This document shows, in pieces, positions 38,318 to 49,920 of a stretch of 64,000 nucleotides of DNA. This stretch comes from Anisakis pegreffii (taxonomy: Eukaryota > Nematoda > Chromadorea > Rhabditida > Anisakidae), in the NCBI GenBank assembly GCA_035041965.1, contig JAPYMA010002604.1:47451-111450 (forward strand), read 5' to 3'. The notes below the pieces were generated by a model. The model saw only the letters and a list, made by a program, of their open reading frames with translations. It was not told the origin of the DNA and did not search any database. The position numbers were made by a program, and so were the translations under genes. The stretch's first letter is position 1. Each line of letters starts with the position of its first letter.

Positions 38318-41300
38318 TTGTAATAATGTTATAAATTCCATGATAATAATTGTTGCTTTATCAATGTTTTTTACGTCTGAATACTGTTAATGCTTTTAAT
38401 TTATTCCATGTTGCCATCATAGGTCCCAAGGTTTTATTTCTTTCATTCTTTAAGTTGAAACTTTTTTCAGTTGAAGTGTTCGTTCACGTATTTATGGTAT
38501 TGTTCACAAATCATTCATTTTCTGGACTTGCAGTCGCTTTCCTTCTGTTTTTTCCTGTCTTCATTGTAATCATCGTGCTTTCTTTTGTATATATGTTCGA
38601 AAATTTTCATTAAAAGTCTTCAGTGGAGTTGTTTGTGTACGTCGTCAACAAGTAAATTCTACCTTGTGCAATTCAAAAATTGATTTAACGTTATTATTAG
38701 AACAAACAGCACAATCTGTTCCTGGATTTGTCGAATCTTCATGTTGGATTGCTCACTCCTAGATTGAATTCAGTAATTTTGAGCGATTGTATAGCTACGA
38801 AGTGATATTTCTGGTCAAGATTTCTCCGGATTCAGTGGCTGTTCCATGAGTTAGCGCATTTTGGCAATATCCTGGCACTGTACAGTTTCGATGAGCACTT
38901 CATATTACACTTCATATTCGCACTGACCAATCTCACAATATATCCAATAGGCAAATTGTACAGTAGAAGAAGCATGAATCATAAGTAAGAGGCAATTGTT
39001 TTCGATCCTATCTATTAGACGCTGATTTTTTCATTGTTTAGTGTAAAGTGATTGATAACACAAGCAAATTATGCTACACGGTTGTTGTCGTTGTTATAAT
39101 ATATTACTTGAAGAGACTTGATATATCACTTGAAGATTATGTTATAATTTATGTTACTTGACTTTAGGAATTCTTAGTTTTGCAATTTCTTGCTCTATTT
39201 AAACTCCACTGATTTGCTTTGATAGCGTTCGAGATAGAGTAAGATGCGATGTAAAAAAATTGTTTCCATTATTGTCGTTGTGCTAAGAAAATCGTTATCG
39301 CACTTAAAATGACACATTACCGGATTACAATTACAATTGTATAATAACAGGTAATTGGATAATAAATACAAGCCGGATCATAGTCTGGCTCAGGCCCACA
39401 ACATTAATGATAGTTGTGTACCAATATCACTAATTACAATTGTTTTGTTTTCGGATAGAACAACAACAACATTTTGTAATTTGTTCGCCTATCCTGAATA
39501 TAAAATAGATGCATAATAATCCTTGTCTATGATGTTCTAAAATTGTTTTAACGGAATTATTTGTGATGTTTTGAAATTGTTTCAGTTCAGAATGTTCTAA
39601 AATTACTCTCACTGAAGTTGAAATGGGACCTACTTTTTCATTCTCTTAACTAACAACAGTAACAGTACATCTCATCTTATTGAATCAAAGACCCTTCCTT
39701 ATCAACTTTATTTCTGGGCGTGTGATAGTTATTAGTTTACTAGAATCCTCGGCGCCATTGCTGTTCAGCATCCTCTCAGATGAAGCAGTTACTATTTCTG
39801 GTAATCTGCCCTAAGTTCATTTGTTGTTTCTTTCTTGACATGATCAAAATCTCACAGACTCTGAGCATGAATGAGCTTTGATCGTTCGACGATGGCTTCT
39901 GTGCACATTATTTTACACAATGAAAACTTCTTCATTGGATGTCTCCTATAACCTTTTCAAATCGCATTGTTTTTCTTTCGAAAATTACATGATGAATTAT
40001 GTTCTCATTCAATGAAGGAACACATCAAAACGCCATTAATGATGAAACTAATTGAGGCAATTAGCGTAGTTATTTGTTTTACGAGTTCGTTTTTATGCCT
40101 CAAATCGATCAACGAGACGCCATTGAAAAAGCACTTTTGAAGTGGAGATTCATCGTGAACAAATGATTTTTTGTGTTGGTGTGTAGTTGGTTGGTTTGCG
40201 TTTGCTTTTTTTTGTGTTTAGCATTCGATGAGTGAGTAGCGTAGGATGGGTAAAGATAATGAATTGTGGTAAATCCATTCAATCAGAGGCCACTTACTTA
40301 CTTCCCGATGCCACAACTCTTCACGTCAGTTGTTTGAATGTCAGCAAGAAATTTTTTGAAAGCCATTTTTCGTACACACCGAACAAACAACAACAGTGTG
40401 GCAGTAGTAGTAACAGTAGCACCACAGTAATGAAGACATTCCATTCGTCTTCGTAGTTTCTTATTGTTCCAAGCTATTTAAATAATGAATCGTTTAGTGG
40501 CGCCTGTTTTATAGTTGTTCTACAATTCATCAACATGTTCTACAATTCCACAATGAAGATGAATGACTGTTTTTGATGTTTCTTGGTAGCATTTTTCCTT
40601 GTCGGTCGCGATCTCGTGTTTTTCGCTACTCTGAGAGATGCTTCCGAGTAAGATTTTACATCAGTTTGGTTCTCACTGTCACTTTTTTGTACCTTTTTGT
40701 TCATTAGGACCACTAGAAGATGTTTGAATTTGGCTAAACACATTCGACGTTGGATTCTTCTGATGTTCAGTTGGATTACTTGTGATGTTCAGTTGGTTAT
40801 CCTGAAATTTTTTGTTCGTTATTCGCGTGAGGTTCCAAAGTTCACAGATATTTCACATGTTCTATTCTTTTTGATTTCAAACAATCGCTCATAATGATTG
40901 CGCCTGCATCAAGTTAAATCAGAGAATGGAATTTCACTTGTTCATGAATTGATGTGTATTTTATCTTATTCGTTTCTGTCTACAACATGATGATCTTGAT
41001 TTGTAGTGTAATAAAGGCTGAGGAACATGGATGCATGAAAAAATCGAAAACCATTTATATTCATAAATTTCATAACATCTAATGATACGATTGAATACAT
41101 ATTCATAAAATCCAATAATACGAACCCCCACCAAGTCAGTTGTGCCGTGATTCTTACGGAATTCCGGACTGTCTGAAATGTGCATTTGTGACGATGAAAT
41201 ACCTATCGAATGGAATAATCCGGTTGATTATGTTCCAGTTCTTTCACTGTTACGTAATTGGTGGTAATTGCGTAAGAGTCTTGAAAACGAGATCATGCGT

Positions 41301-42199
41301 TAATGAGATTGTGTTAATTTATGACGTTTTGAACTTATTGCATTGTTCCGAAATGAAAACGTTCTCGTCCACTTCAAGGTGTCCGTTGTTGACTATGTTC
41401 TGTAGAAGGCGTTTAATGCAGACATAGTGATCTCATATGGGATTGATCGATCGCAATAATTATTATTCAACTTTCAATAGGGACAGACTCAATTGGATAG
41501 GGTTTAATTGAAAGTGATTTCAAGTGAGATCTCGTTGTAATATGTGTTGATTGCGGTTTTCGGTGAACTGTTCATATGGGATTGTATTTTGGCGATGAAT
41601 GCACTCATTCACTCTAACATGCCCTAATTCGTTAATGTACAATGTCCAGCACCGTTATCAATGAATTGTTTCAATTCGTCTGCCGCCTTTCAATCTCACA
41701 ATCTCTGTTCGTCATTTCTTAAGAAAATTGCCATTCTCTTTGTTAATCAGTTGCGTTCATCTATTCCATTGAAATCATTTCTAAGATTGAACTTCATTGC
41801 AAGAAGAGTGATTATTCATTAAATAAATCAAAACTTCATGACTCATAATTGGATAACATTTCGTTCAGTTGTGAAAAACATTAATCTGGAACAATAAAAA
41901 TGAATCTTAGAATATATTCCGATCGACAGTATTTGCTGACAACCACGAGATTGTACTCAATAGCATGTGAATATACAGATGAAATGGATGTACAGATGAA
42001 ATCATAATTAACTAATGATATCTTAAATTATACAGTTCGAACGAATTCATATGACACTCAAAATATTCGTTGATTTATCCATCATACAGATGCGCTTGAA
42101 TATTCCATTTGATATATACATCGCTCGCGTTTTCGTAAAATGACTTCGGAAACTTCAGTATAGAATGAAATGTAACTGAAACCGTCCACTGATTTGAAA
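38315..42199. other. Intergenic region, no gene supported
   Basis: AT-rich sequence between the P-glycoprotein and EF-hand genes. Short open frames on both strands lack motifs and splice connections. It should contain the P-glycoprotein 3' UTR end and the EF-hand gene promoter, but I cannot place either precisely. Confidence 0.55.
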
Positions 42200-42210
42200 T
42201 TTCTTTGTAG
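42200..42210 (+). promoter_or_regulatory. Candidate spliced-leader acceptor of the EF-hand gene
   Basis: TTTCTTTGTAG abuts the start ATG directly. With no upstream exon seen, a trans-spliced leader joined immediately before the start codon is the simplest reading. Confidence 0.5.
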
Positions 42211-44036
42211 ATGTCTCATATATTCTTCTCGATTCTATTTCTGACACTGTCGATTGCTGTCAGCGATGTATCCCTGTCAGCTAAAGCCCTTCATTCGAGA
42301 GCTGCAAGATGTACGTATGACAGGTTGTTGTTGAAGGCGATTTACAATTTTTGCTGGAAACCAAAAAAATCCATCCAAATCAAGTATGTCTACATAAAAA
42401 ACACCAATACGTTTTCAGATTCTCAGTACGACTTGAAATCGCTTCAAGTAGAGCGAAAGCGGTCCAACAGATCAAAAGGAATCAGTTTCGGACAGGTGAT
42501 CGAGTGTCACTTTCTTCGGCTATCCACTTTTATCAGTCAATAGGCAGCATGTTCAGTAATGACTAACCGAAATTCTGCTGTCTAACTCAAGATGTAGGAA
42601 TTGTCAGAATGCAAAGTGAACACTTGAATGGTTTGCAGTTACTGACATTCACAAGTGGTCTACTACCGTTCGATATCGCCGAGAAAAGTTTTACATTGGC
42701 TGACAGAAACGGGGATGGTCTTCTGAACGAATATGGTATCAGTTCAGTTCTGAAATTTCACAGTAAAGATGAGCATTTTCGTGAACTATTTCATTCATCC
42801 ATATGTAAACGTATGGAAAAAGTGAATGAATGTTACCGCTTCGTTCTGCAGTGACGAAAATCTTCAGTAGTTTTGATGCTGAGTATTTGTTGAATTCAGA
42901 GACACAGCAGGCGTCCAAAATCGGCAATGAACTCACCCGAAATCGACTTCAGGAGGTTATCACTGAAGCGGACAAAAGCGCCGACGGTCTTATAGAATTG
43001 AACCGAGCCAAGATGTTGGCTCAACGACTCGGTAGTCTGAGTGTTCAAAACGACTCAATGGCGACAGCCGATCGAAATGATCTCAAATCTAATGGTAGTC
43101 TTTTCGTGATTTCTATTTTCTTGTTGCAGTCTCTTTTCTTGGTTTTTTTGTTGTAGCATCAAGTAACCGCTGATTGAACAACTGTAATATTGGAAATCCA
43201 AACGCTGTTTGCGACGACCGATACAAACCACCAATATTTTCAAATGCAATTTGCTACTGGTATCCAAATGCTTCGAAGAGAAAACTGCATCCTATTTGAA
43301 GCATAATATGCTCATAGTTGTGTGTATTTGAGATATTGAACGAGTGCTGAACACGAATTCGAACCGTCGGTCACTAGACTCCATTTTCGGACACTTTGAC
43401 GAAGAGTCAGACGGCAGTTGGAATCGAGATGAGATCGAAAAATTCTTGCACGTGATGTGCATCGATAAGAAGCAATGGTTGAGGGCGCTCAAAGATGCGC
43501 ATTTTGACAATAACACTCTTTGCGAGCTGACAATTGATGGTAGGTATGCATTTAACCGAATGCAAATCTGCATTCGGTGTTCTCCTCTGAAATTACTTTG
43601 TTTTAATTCAAACCTGGAAATTCAATGAACTCTGAATGAAAAACAATTCGAAAACATCCCAAGCTGATGTTTTTGTTAATATATTTTGAAATGTTGACAA
43701 CTATCACTCGGTGCTTGGCAAAAAATTGAAATTCGCGTGAAGTTTCTCGGAAACTTCCAACTATCAATAGTACTAATTTAGCAAAGAGAAAACAGTTACA
43801 CCTGTTAATCTTCAACATTTGGTAACATATAAAAATTGAGAAGTGGATTCAAGCAGTAGTTTAGAAATATTTCCAATAGCATCGGTTCGGAAATGTTTTT
43901 GAAAGACTGAAAATGTGAAAAGGTAGACCATAAGGAGATTCATTTCATGATGCTCATCTGATGTTCACAGTTGATCTTTGCAGATTTACAACGTATATTG
44001 CAAGAGTACGATCCAGAACGACAATTCTTTACTTGA
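42211..44036 (+). CDS. Secreted EF-hand calcium-binding protein (6 exons)
   Basis: Exons 42211-42323, 42419-42495, 42598-42735, 42852-43094, 43333-43539 and 43984-44036 join in phase to 276 residues. The N-terminus MSHIFFSILFLTLSIAVSD is a signal peptide. Three EF-hand-like loops follow: DRNGDGLLNEYV (99-110), DKSADGLIELNR (150-161) and DEESDGSWNRDE (213-224). Only the third has the acidic residue at loop position 12; the first two have V and R, so their calcium affinity is doubtful. The protein should enter the secretory pathway or be secreted. The exon 1 donor chosen (ACAG/GTTGTT) is weaker than a nearby GTACGT, but only it keeps phase with exons 2 and 3; the N-terminal third is therefore less certain. 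I cannot assign a named family beyond EF-hand. Confidence 0.8.
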
Positions 44037-44342
44037 TGTGCATTCCGCATCATAGGTAACAGACGAAATCAACGAAATGAGTCCATTATCTCATCAAATG
44101 TATATAAATATTGTCGAGTATAACACGAGAATGTCTTAGCAACGTTTGTTGTCATTCTCAATTTCAAATATCTAATGAAGGCATCAAAAATTGTAAATAA
44201 ACAGTATGTTTCAGAAGAAGTAATGTTTTGTTGACGACTTTCGATACGATGATAACTCGGGTCCTTTATCATTTATTGCGATGCCATGATCGTTTGACTT
44301 TAATAATGCTGTGTAACTGTTGTTATTGTCAGTGCATTTATG

Positions 44343-44348
44343 AATAAA
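44343..44348 (+). terminator. Candidate poly(A) signal of the EF-hand gene
   Basis: AATAAA occurs about 305 bases past the stop, with a second copy near 44367. Either could direct 3' end formation. Confidence 0.4.
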
Positions 44349-44399
44349 TTATTGATCATAATAAGGAATAAAGTGCCAATAAAATATCCACCATAATAA

Positions 44400-45201
44400 T
44401 CAGTCCTTGTTTAGCATGTTTTTGATCCATCGATTATCACTGACAGCGAGAGTTAAGCGTGCGATTCACTGAAACATCCCATCAGCGGAACTTCGGAGCA
44501 AACGGCGAAGTCAATAAGGAAAACGCTAAATTTCCGTCATTGACTTCGAAGAAGTTTCATTCATATTCGCAGATCAGGAATGTGAATTACACACAACATT
44601 CACAAGCGATTGAACTTATCGCATCGATGAATCTCAAAATGTTCATCAGATTAAATTAATGAATATCTCATGTAGTTCATTTGCCATTGATGAATATCGC
44701 ACAAAAACAACGAATACTGTCAACAAAAAACGAAATTTCGCTCGCAATCGCACGGCGCAAAACATGTTTCGTTTCACAAAATCTCCATTTCATCCACCGA
44801 AATCTTCATTCGATGCTGACCCTTGTTTAACCCCACATTGTTTTGTGAATTCACTGAGTGATGTGAAAACTTGTTTGTTTGTATTTCGATTGCTGAAGTG
44901 TCACTACGAGTTGACTCAGCCAATCCATATTGATCAGGTTGATTTCATTTGTGAGGCTGATTCCTAAAGTGATTCAGATTGCTATTCGAACAGTTGGTGT
45001 CGAAGTTGAAGTCGTATGTTTCGCTTTTGAAGCATCGGATGTTGCTGGCTATTTTTGCGAGTAATAATGAACAGACACCAAATGCTCTAGCCAGGTAACG
45101 CCGTAACTCCGTTGGAATCTGAATATTTTGCTGATTCTTAATATATTGATTAGATGAAGAATTCATTAATAAGAATTGCTTCTCCGTTTTGAATGCAGTT
45201 C
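44400..45201. other. Region of consecutive open frames, coding status unclear
   Basis: Plus-strand frames run from 44459 to 44659, 44659 to 44967, and a third frame from about 44917 to 45064 encoding FVRLIPKVIQIAIRTVGVEV and then EVVCFAFEASDVAGYFCE. A minus-strand frame also spans 44945-45241. None shows a motif I recognise and no splice model connects them to a start. They may be chance or a degraded gene. Confidence 0.3.
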
Positions 45202-45209
45202 CATTAGTC

Positions 45210-46010
45210 CAGTGTTTCTCATAGGGCGTGAAACTATCCATTTTGGGTAGTTTGGAGGTGTCAATGGGCAGTGGAGGGTGTTGGGAAATTACTATTTCAT
45301 GCAGTTATTATGTTATGATCGAATGCCGTTGTGATGGTGTTTTTTAACTCGGGTTTAAATGCGGTTAGTTGATGGTAACACTCTTCATTCTCCTATTTTC
45401 TCAGTATCATTAGCTCATTCGGGCCTAACAGGGTTTTCATTCGTTTTAACAGGATTTTCATTCTTTTCCTTCCTGTTATAATCGCTCTCATAACTTTCAT
45501 CTCCAAAAGTGTTCTCTTCTGCTAATTTCTCATTCGATTCCTTCAACAATTAAAGTCAAATTCTCATTCCATAAAATACACTCTATAATCGATCATTTGA
45601 CTGTCAAATGTTGTTCAGCAATAATACTCGATTGTTGTTTGGTTGATTTCAACTGTCAACACTCGTCAACGTATCCAGTAAATAGTATTTGCTACAGAAT
45701 AAGAAATTGATTGGAACTGTGAAGTGAAATGAAACGAAGTGAATGAGAAAAACTCATCAAGAGAACGATAGTCACATGCAATAGCTATGAGAGTGAATGC
45801 AACACGTCTGAAAAGAATGAGAATCCATCTAAATGAGTTTGAAGCGAACATGTCATAGACAATAGCTTTCCATGCAGTCATAATCGATTACAATCCAGGA
45901 CAATGGTTCTCATAGGAGGTGAAATTACCCGTTTTGGGCCATTTGTGGATGACTGCAGCCGGCCACATCATCAAAAGAGGTAATGGAGCACCCGAACTTA
46001 AGAACCACTG
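45210..46010. mobile_element. Non-autonomous hAT-like element, copy 2, with 8-bp TSD
   Basis: This 801-bp element begins CAGTGTTTCTCATAGGG and ends AAGAACCACTG. It is flanked by an exact 8-bp direct repeat CATTAGTC at 45202-45209 and 46011-46018, the target-site length used by hAT transposases. It is homologous to the copy at 16322-17132. No transposase frame is present. About 110 bases before its right end (45901) a second copy of the terminal sequence CAATGGTTCTCATAGG occurs, in a segment that differs from copy 1, suggesting internal recombination or nesting. Confidence 0.9.
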
Positions 46011-46018
46011 CATTAGTC

Positions 46019-47440
46019 GAAGAATTTTCAGACAGGAGCAATTTTGGATCTGTCTTCATTATTGCTCGTTACCCATAAGTCATCTGTCCTCAAGATCATT
46101 CCACTCGAAATGATGACAAAAGGTGATCCCAATTGAGCGAAGAGAAGTGTGAATCATATCACGAATACCATCTCTGCATGATCCGTGCCTCCTTGATCTC
46201 ATTCGAGTTGTTTTGATACTGCGAGCGATAGTGTTCAGTTCAGTGGCGCTGTTGAATTCAAGGATTTAAACGGATTTATTTAATGGTGAATCTTGAGGAG
46301 GGATATTCTATTTTATTAAATCACCACTCAGCGAATTGCCAATTTCCTATTGCTCTTATGTAACGTGCCATCAGCTCGAATGGATCTATTGAATTGCTCG
46401 GTTCTACAAAACAAATAAGTCGCCGACCATCGCTCTCTATCTCTTATGAACGTCTTGAACCATTATTTAGAATATTGAATTAACTGTTAACGATAAATCA
46501 ACTGTTCACAAGTTATCATGATGTCTGCAAATAACCATCAATAATTGATAGTAAGAAAAAAAACAAACTCATCACACAACTGCTACTGTTTGTATGTATT
46601 CGGAACAATTCGTTCTTACAGTAAAACACAGCATGCATTATTTGATTAGATGATGACCCCGTTTAACCGATTGCATGTATCAATAGATGACATAATTCAT
46701 TGTCATAATCATTCGCACAAATGGTTTCACCTATGTCGACTGGAATTTCCATTAAATTCCACTGTGCACTTCCTGAAGACGTTCTCCTTTTGCGTCATTA
46801 CTCGCCGTGCACTGAACACCATCATTTTATTTAGTTCTTAGTTAGATCGTCAGACAATTCGGATGTCGTCTTTCATTTTTGCGAATTCGACAAATTCCAA
46901 CTAAACGTTCTCATTGAATTTCACTTTCGATTCCTTTATTGAAGAATTCAATGCGTGTGTCTATTGTTTGTACTATCCATTGGGCACATTTCCCTGTGAC
47001 CAAGTTGAAATTAATTGGTTTGTTATGGGAATGTCAATGCGATTAATTTCATGCGTTTATCTGATGAATTTTTCTAATGGTCAGATTGATTTGTGAACAA
47101 ATCGATTTTAATTTATTGACTGCGTGTAGCAATTCGTGTTGAATTCAGAATTCCACTGAATCGCTCATTGTTTTGTTTAGTGTCGACACCATCAAATTTC
47201 ATCGCATTGGGTGTTTCTGTGTTCTTTTTTTGGTAGCGATTCGAATTTGGAATAACCCCTCAAAAATCAATTGATAGTGAATATCAATATATCGGTGCGA
47301 TTTAATTGCTGGTAATAAAAGCGGTGGATGTCCTAAAAACATAAAAGATAATCTGTCGACGATACTCACTGGTCAGAGCTGTTTCAGTCAAGCACGCACG
47401 TCAAGCCTAGTTGGAGCTGCTGGAGAAACGAAGATATTTT
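46019..47440. other. Intergenic region, no gene seen
   Basis: No gene could be supported between the hAT-like element and the secreted four-cysteine protein gene. Open frames are short and AT-driven. Its right end should contain the promoter of that gene. Confidence 0.55.
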
Positions 47441-47444
47441 TCCA

Positions 47445-47452
47445 GCATTCAG
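47445..47452 (+). promoter_or_regulatory. Candidate spliced-leader acceptor of the four-cysteine protein gene
   Basis: GCATTCAG follows a pyrimidine-rich stretch (TTTTTCC) and ends 22 bases before the ATG of the secreted protein. No upstream exon is evident. Confidence 0.4.
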
Positions 47453-47474
47453 TCGAACTTAGGTCGAAATCGTG

Positions 47475-49224
47475 ATGGTACGGGATGTAACAAAATTGGG
47501 TCTCTTCATCTTGTCGCTTTCAATTGTCATTATCGAAGCGGTACGCTGAGAATTCTTTCATTCAATTCAGCTTATTGCAATCATGAGATCACTGAGTAAA
47601 GAGGAGTATTATTTATTCGAAGTGAAATTTGAATCGGAAATTTCATTCGCATATCAATGCGATAAAAAACAAATAGCTGAGAATCAACAAAGAAAATTTT
47701 CAAATACTCAATATGATGGAAAGAATTTGAAATGAAAAAAATCCATGAATTCAACGGTAAATTCGTTATCATGGATGATATCGCTTCTTCTCGTGATATA
47801 TTGGTCAGGGAGCATGTCACGATTCGATCTCAGAATGACATTGATCTAAATCTCTAAACATCATACCATGGATTTGATCATTACAAGGATTCCGATTTAA
47901 TTCAGGTCTGACCCAGTGCTTTCCAAATTTCAGAAACGACCGTTGATTAGTGAGTTGACTTCAGAGGAAATATTCACGATACTGCATCGAAATGATCCAC
48001 ATTACGAACTGAAAACACCGCCGCCTCGACCACAATCACACCTTCCCGACATTGAGGTAGAACCTTAACTTATTCAAGTGAATGCATTCATCTGACAGTG
48101 TGTCTTGAGAGCTTGCAGCAGAACTGTCAGAACTGTCAGAACTTCAGCGAAATGTTACAACGCCTAGGGAGAGCATTTGCAAATTGCGAATTTCTCTGGC
48201 ATTCAGTTGATTTCTGAGTTTCTTTTTTCACTCATGATTTTAGCGTCATGCACTATCCGTGAACTTTCTTGATCATCTGTTAGTAATTGGTCAAACGAAT
48301 TTCTGCAGTCAGTTGAGTAAATTCATTAATTCATAATTCATATTACAGCAGCATGAACACATTCAGAGACGTAAAATAGGGATCGTGGAGCATCAGCTTC
48401 CACTTGCATCCAATCGTCAACGAATCGAAAACTATGATCGCCCCCAAACAACCGATCGATTCGAGGCACAAACGCTGAAGACACGAAAACCTTTGAAACG
48501 AGTATTCATTAGTAGCTCATCGCATCGGCTCTCAAGGATACCTTCAAGCAGAACGTATTCTGCCTTACACGGAGATAATTTCCGGGAAGAGGTAGTCGGC
48601 ACTGGTGCGGAAAATTTCGGCACAGAGCCGACAATAACAGAAAGGATAACAATGCCCGCAACGACACCAATGGCGCCGGTAAAGTCAATGACAAGAAGTT
48701 CTCAGCACGTGAGTTGTTTGCTCCTCAATAACGATACAAACTAGATGAACATTGGAAGAATTTGAATCATACGGTCACTTGCGAATGTCAGAACTCAATA
48801 CCATCTAGAGATGAAGACTTAGATGTAATTTTTTCAGCGAAATTGAATATGTTCTTGAGAATTTTTATATCTTTCACAATATCTAATGATTTTATTGCAC
48901 AAAGACTAAATGAGAATCGAAAAGCATATCCAAAACTTAAATACTGATCGTCTAAAAAAGAAAACTGTGATAGATCAAATAACTGATCGATTGACTAAAA
49001 TAGTGAAATGATCACAGGTGCTTACTGAAGCCGATATTGACTTAGTGGCTGTGTGCGAACAAGTGAAACGGATCTCGCAAACCTATCGGATTCGGGATAT
49101 GCCCAAATTTGCTCGAAACAACTGCGTATTGATTCGAATGTATTATCCGAAAGCAGCGTGCGAGGATATCTGGATCATTGTTGACTATTGTTTTCCTCAG
49201 GAAGCTGCACAATTTGCTCATTAG
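47475..49224 (+). CDS. Secreted protein with four-cysteine C-terminus, family unknown (4 exons)
   Basis: Exons 47475-47540, 47934-48056, 48349-48708 and 49018-49224 are all in phase 0 and give 251 residues. Residues 1-22 (KLGLFILSLSIVIIEA at the core) form a signal peptide coded by its own exon. The middle (23-182) is polar, rich in Arg, Ser, Thr and Pro, with PPPRP and several basic pairs, and is probably disordered. The C-terminal ~69 residues form a compact module with four cysteines: VCEQV, NNCVL, AACED and DYCFP, plus MYYPKAACEDIWIIVDY. This suggests a small disulfide-bonded domain. I do not recognise the family. Paired basic residues allow proteolytic processing, but this is only inference. 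Exon 3 begins at a CAGCAG double acceptor, which could add or drop one Gln. The gene converges with KIN17. Confidence 0.85.
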
Positions 49225-49299
49225 AGTTTTGTAAATATTGCTATAATATAATGTCAAACATTCATGTTCGCCTCTAATAACATTAATTCACTGTATGTA

Positions 49300-49305
49300 A
49301 ATAAA
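49300..49305 (+). terminator. Poly(A) signal AATAAA of the four-cysteine protein gene
   Basis: AATAAA lies 75 bases past the TAG stop, a good position for cleavage in a short 3' UTR. Confidence 0.7.
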
Positions 49306-49920
49306 GTCAATCGTTTCAATCGTTCACCTTCTGAAAAATCGCACACTGATGACTTGATCATGCCGCTTCAAAAATTCTGCTGCTAGCAAACTCTATTCGT
49401 AGAGTAATTTAACTTTTTCATGTTCCTAACTTGAACGTAATCATCCGAAATGCTCTTGACGTTTTCGCGAACGGTTAAGGTCACCACTGAAATATTCACT
49501 TTACACAGAGTTTTCCCAATGAAATTCCGTCACCCATCAACAAGATGCCAACATTATCAAAACAAAAATTTGATTTACTAGAGTCTGTTCTCATCAGAAA
49601 CAATACATCAGATATGAGATTTACGATAGAACTGGTAAATTGTGCACATCTTAGGAAAATGTTCCATTGTTATACCGCTTTATAGACAGTAATGACATGT
49701 TTTGAATATTCTTCCCTGCGAAAGTCACTCCAAATCAAGTCAAAAATGCCATGCTTTCGAGTGTTTCAACGAACTCAGTGGTAATATCATTTTATGAAGA
49801 TGATCACAATATACATACATGCAAACAAATACGAATAAAACATTATACAACTGATATAAATAACAATAATCATGAAACTACAATTAGAAATACTGAAAGA
49901 AAAATGTATCCAGCAATCAT

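Noticed and set aside
42299..42310. Use of the strong GTACGT donor after AAGAT in EF-hand exon 1
   Set aside because: It gives phase 1, and with it no acceptor for exons 2 and 3 keeps the EF-hand frame open; the GTTGTT donor does.
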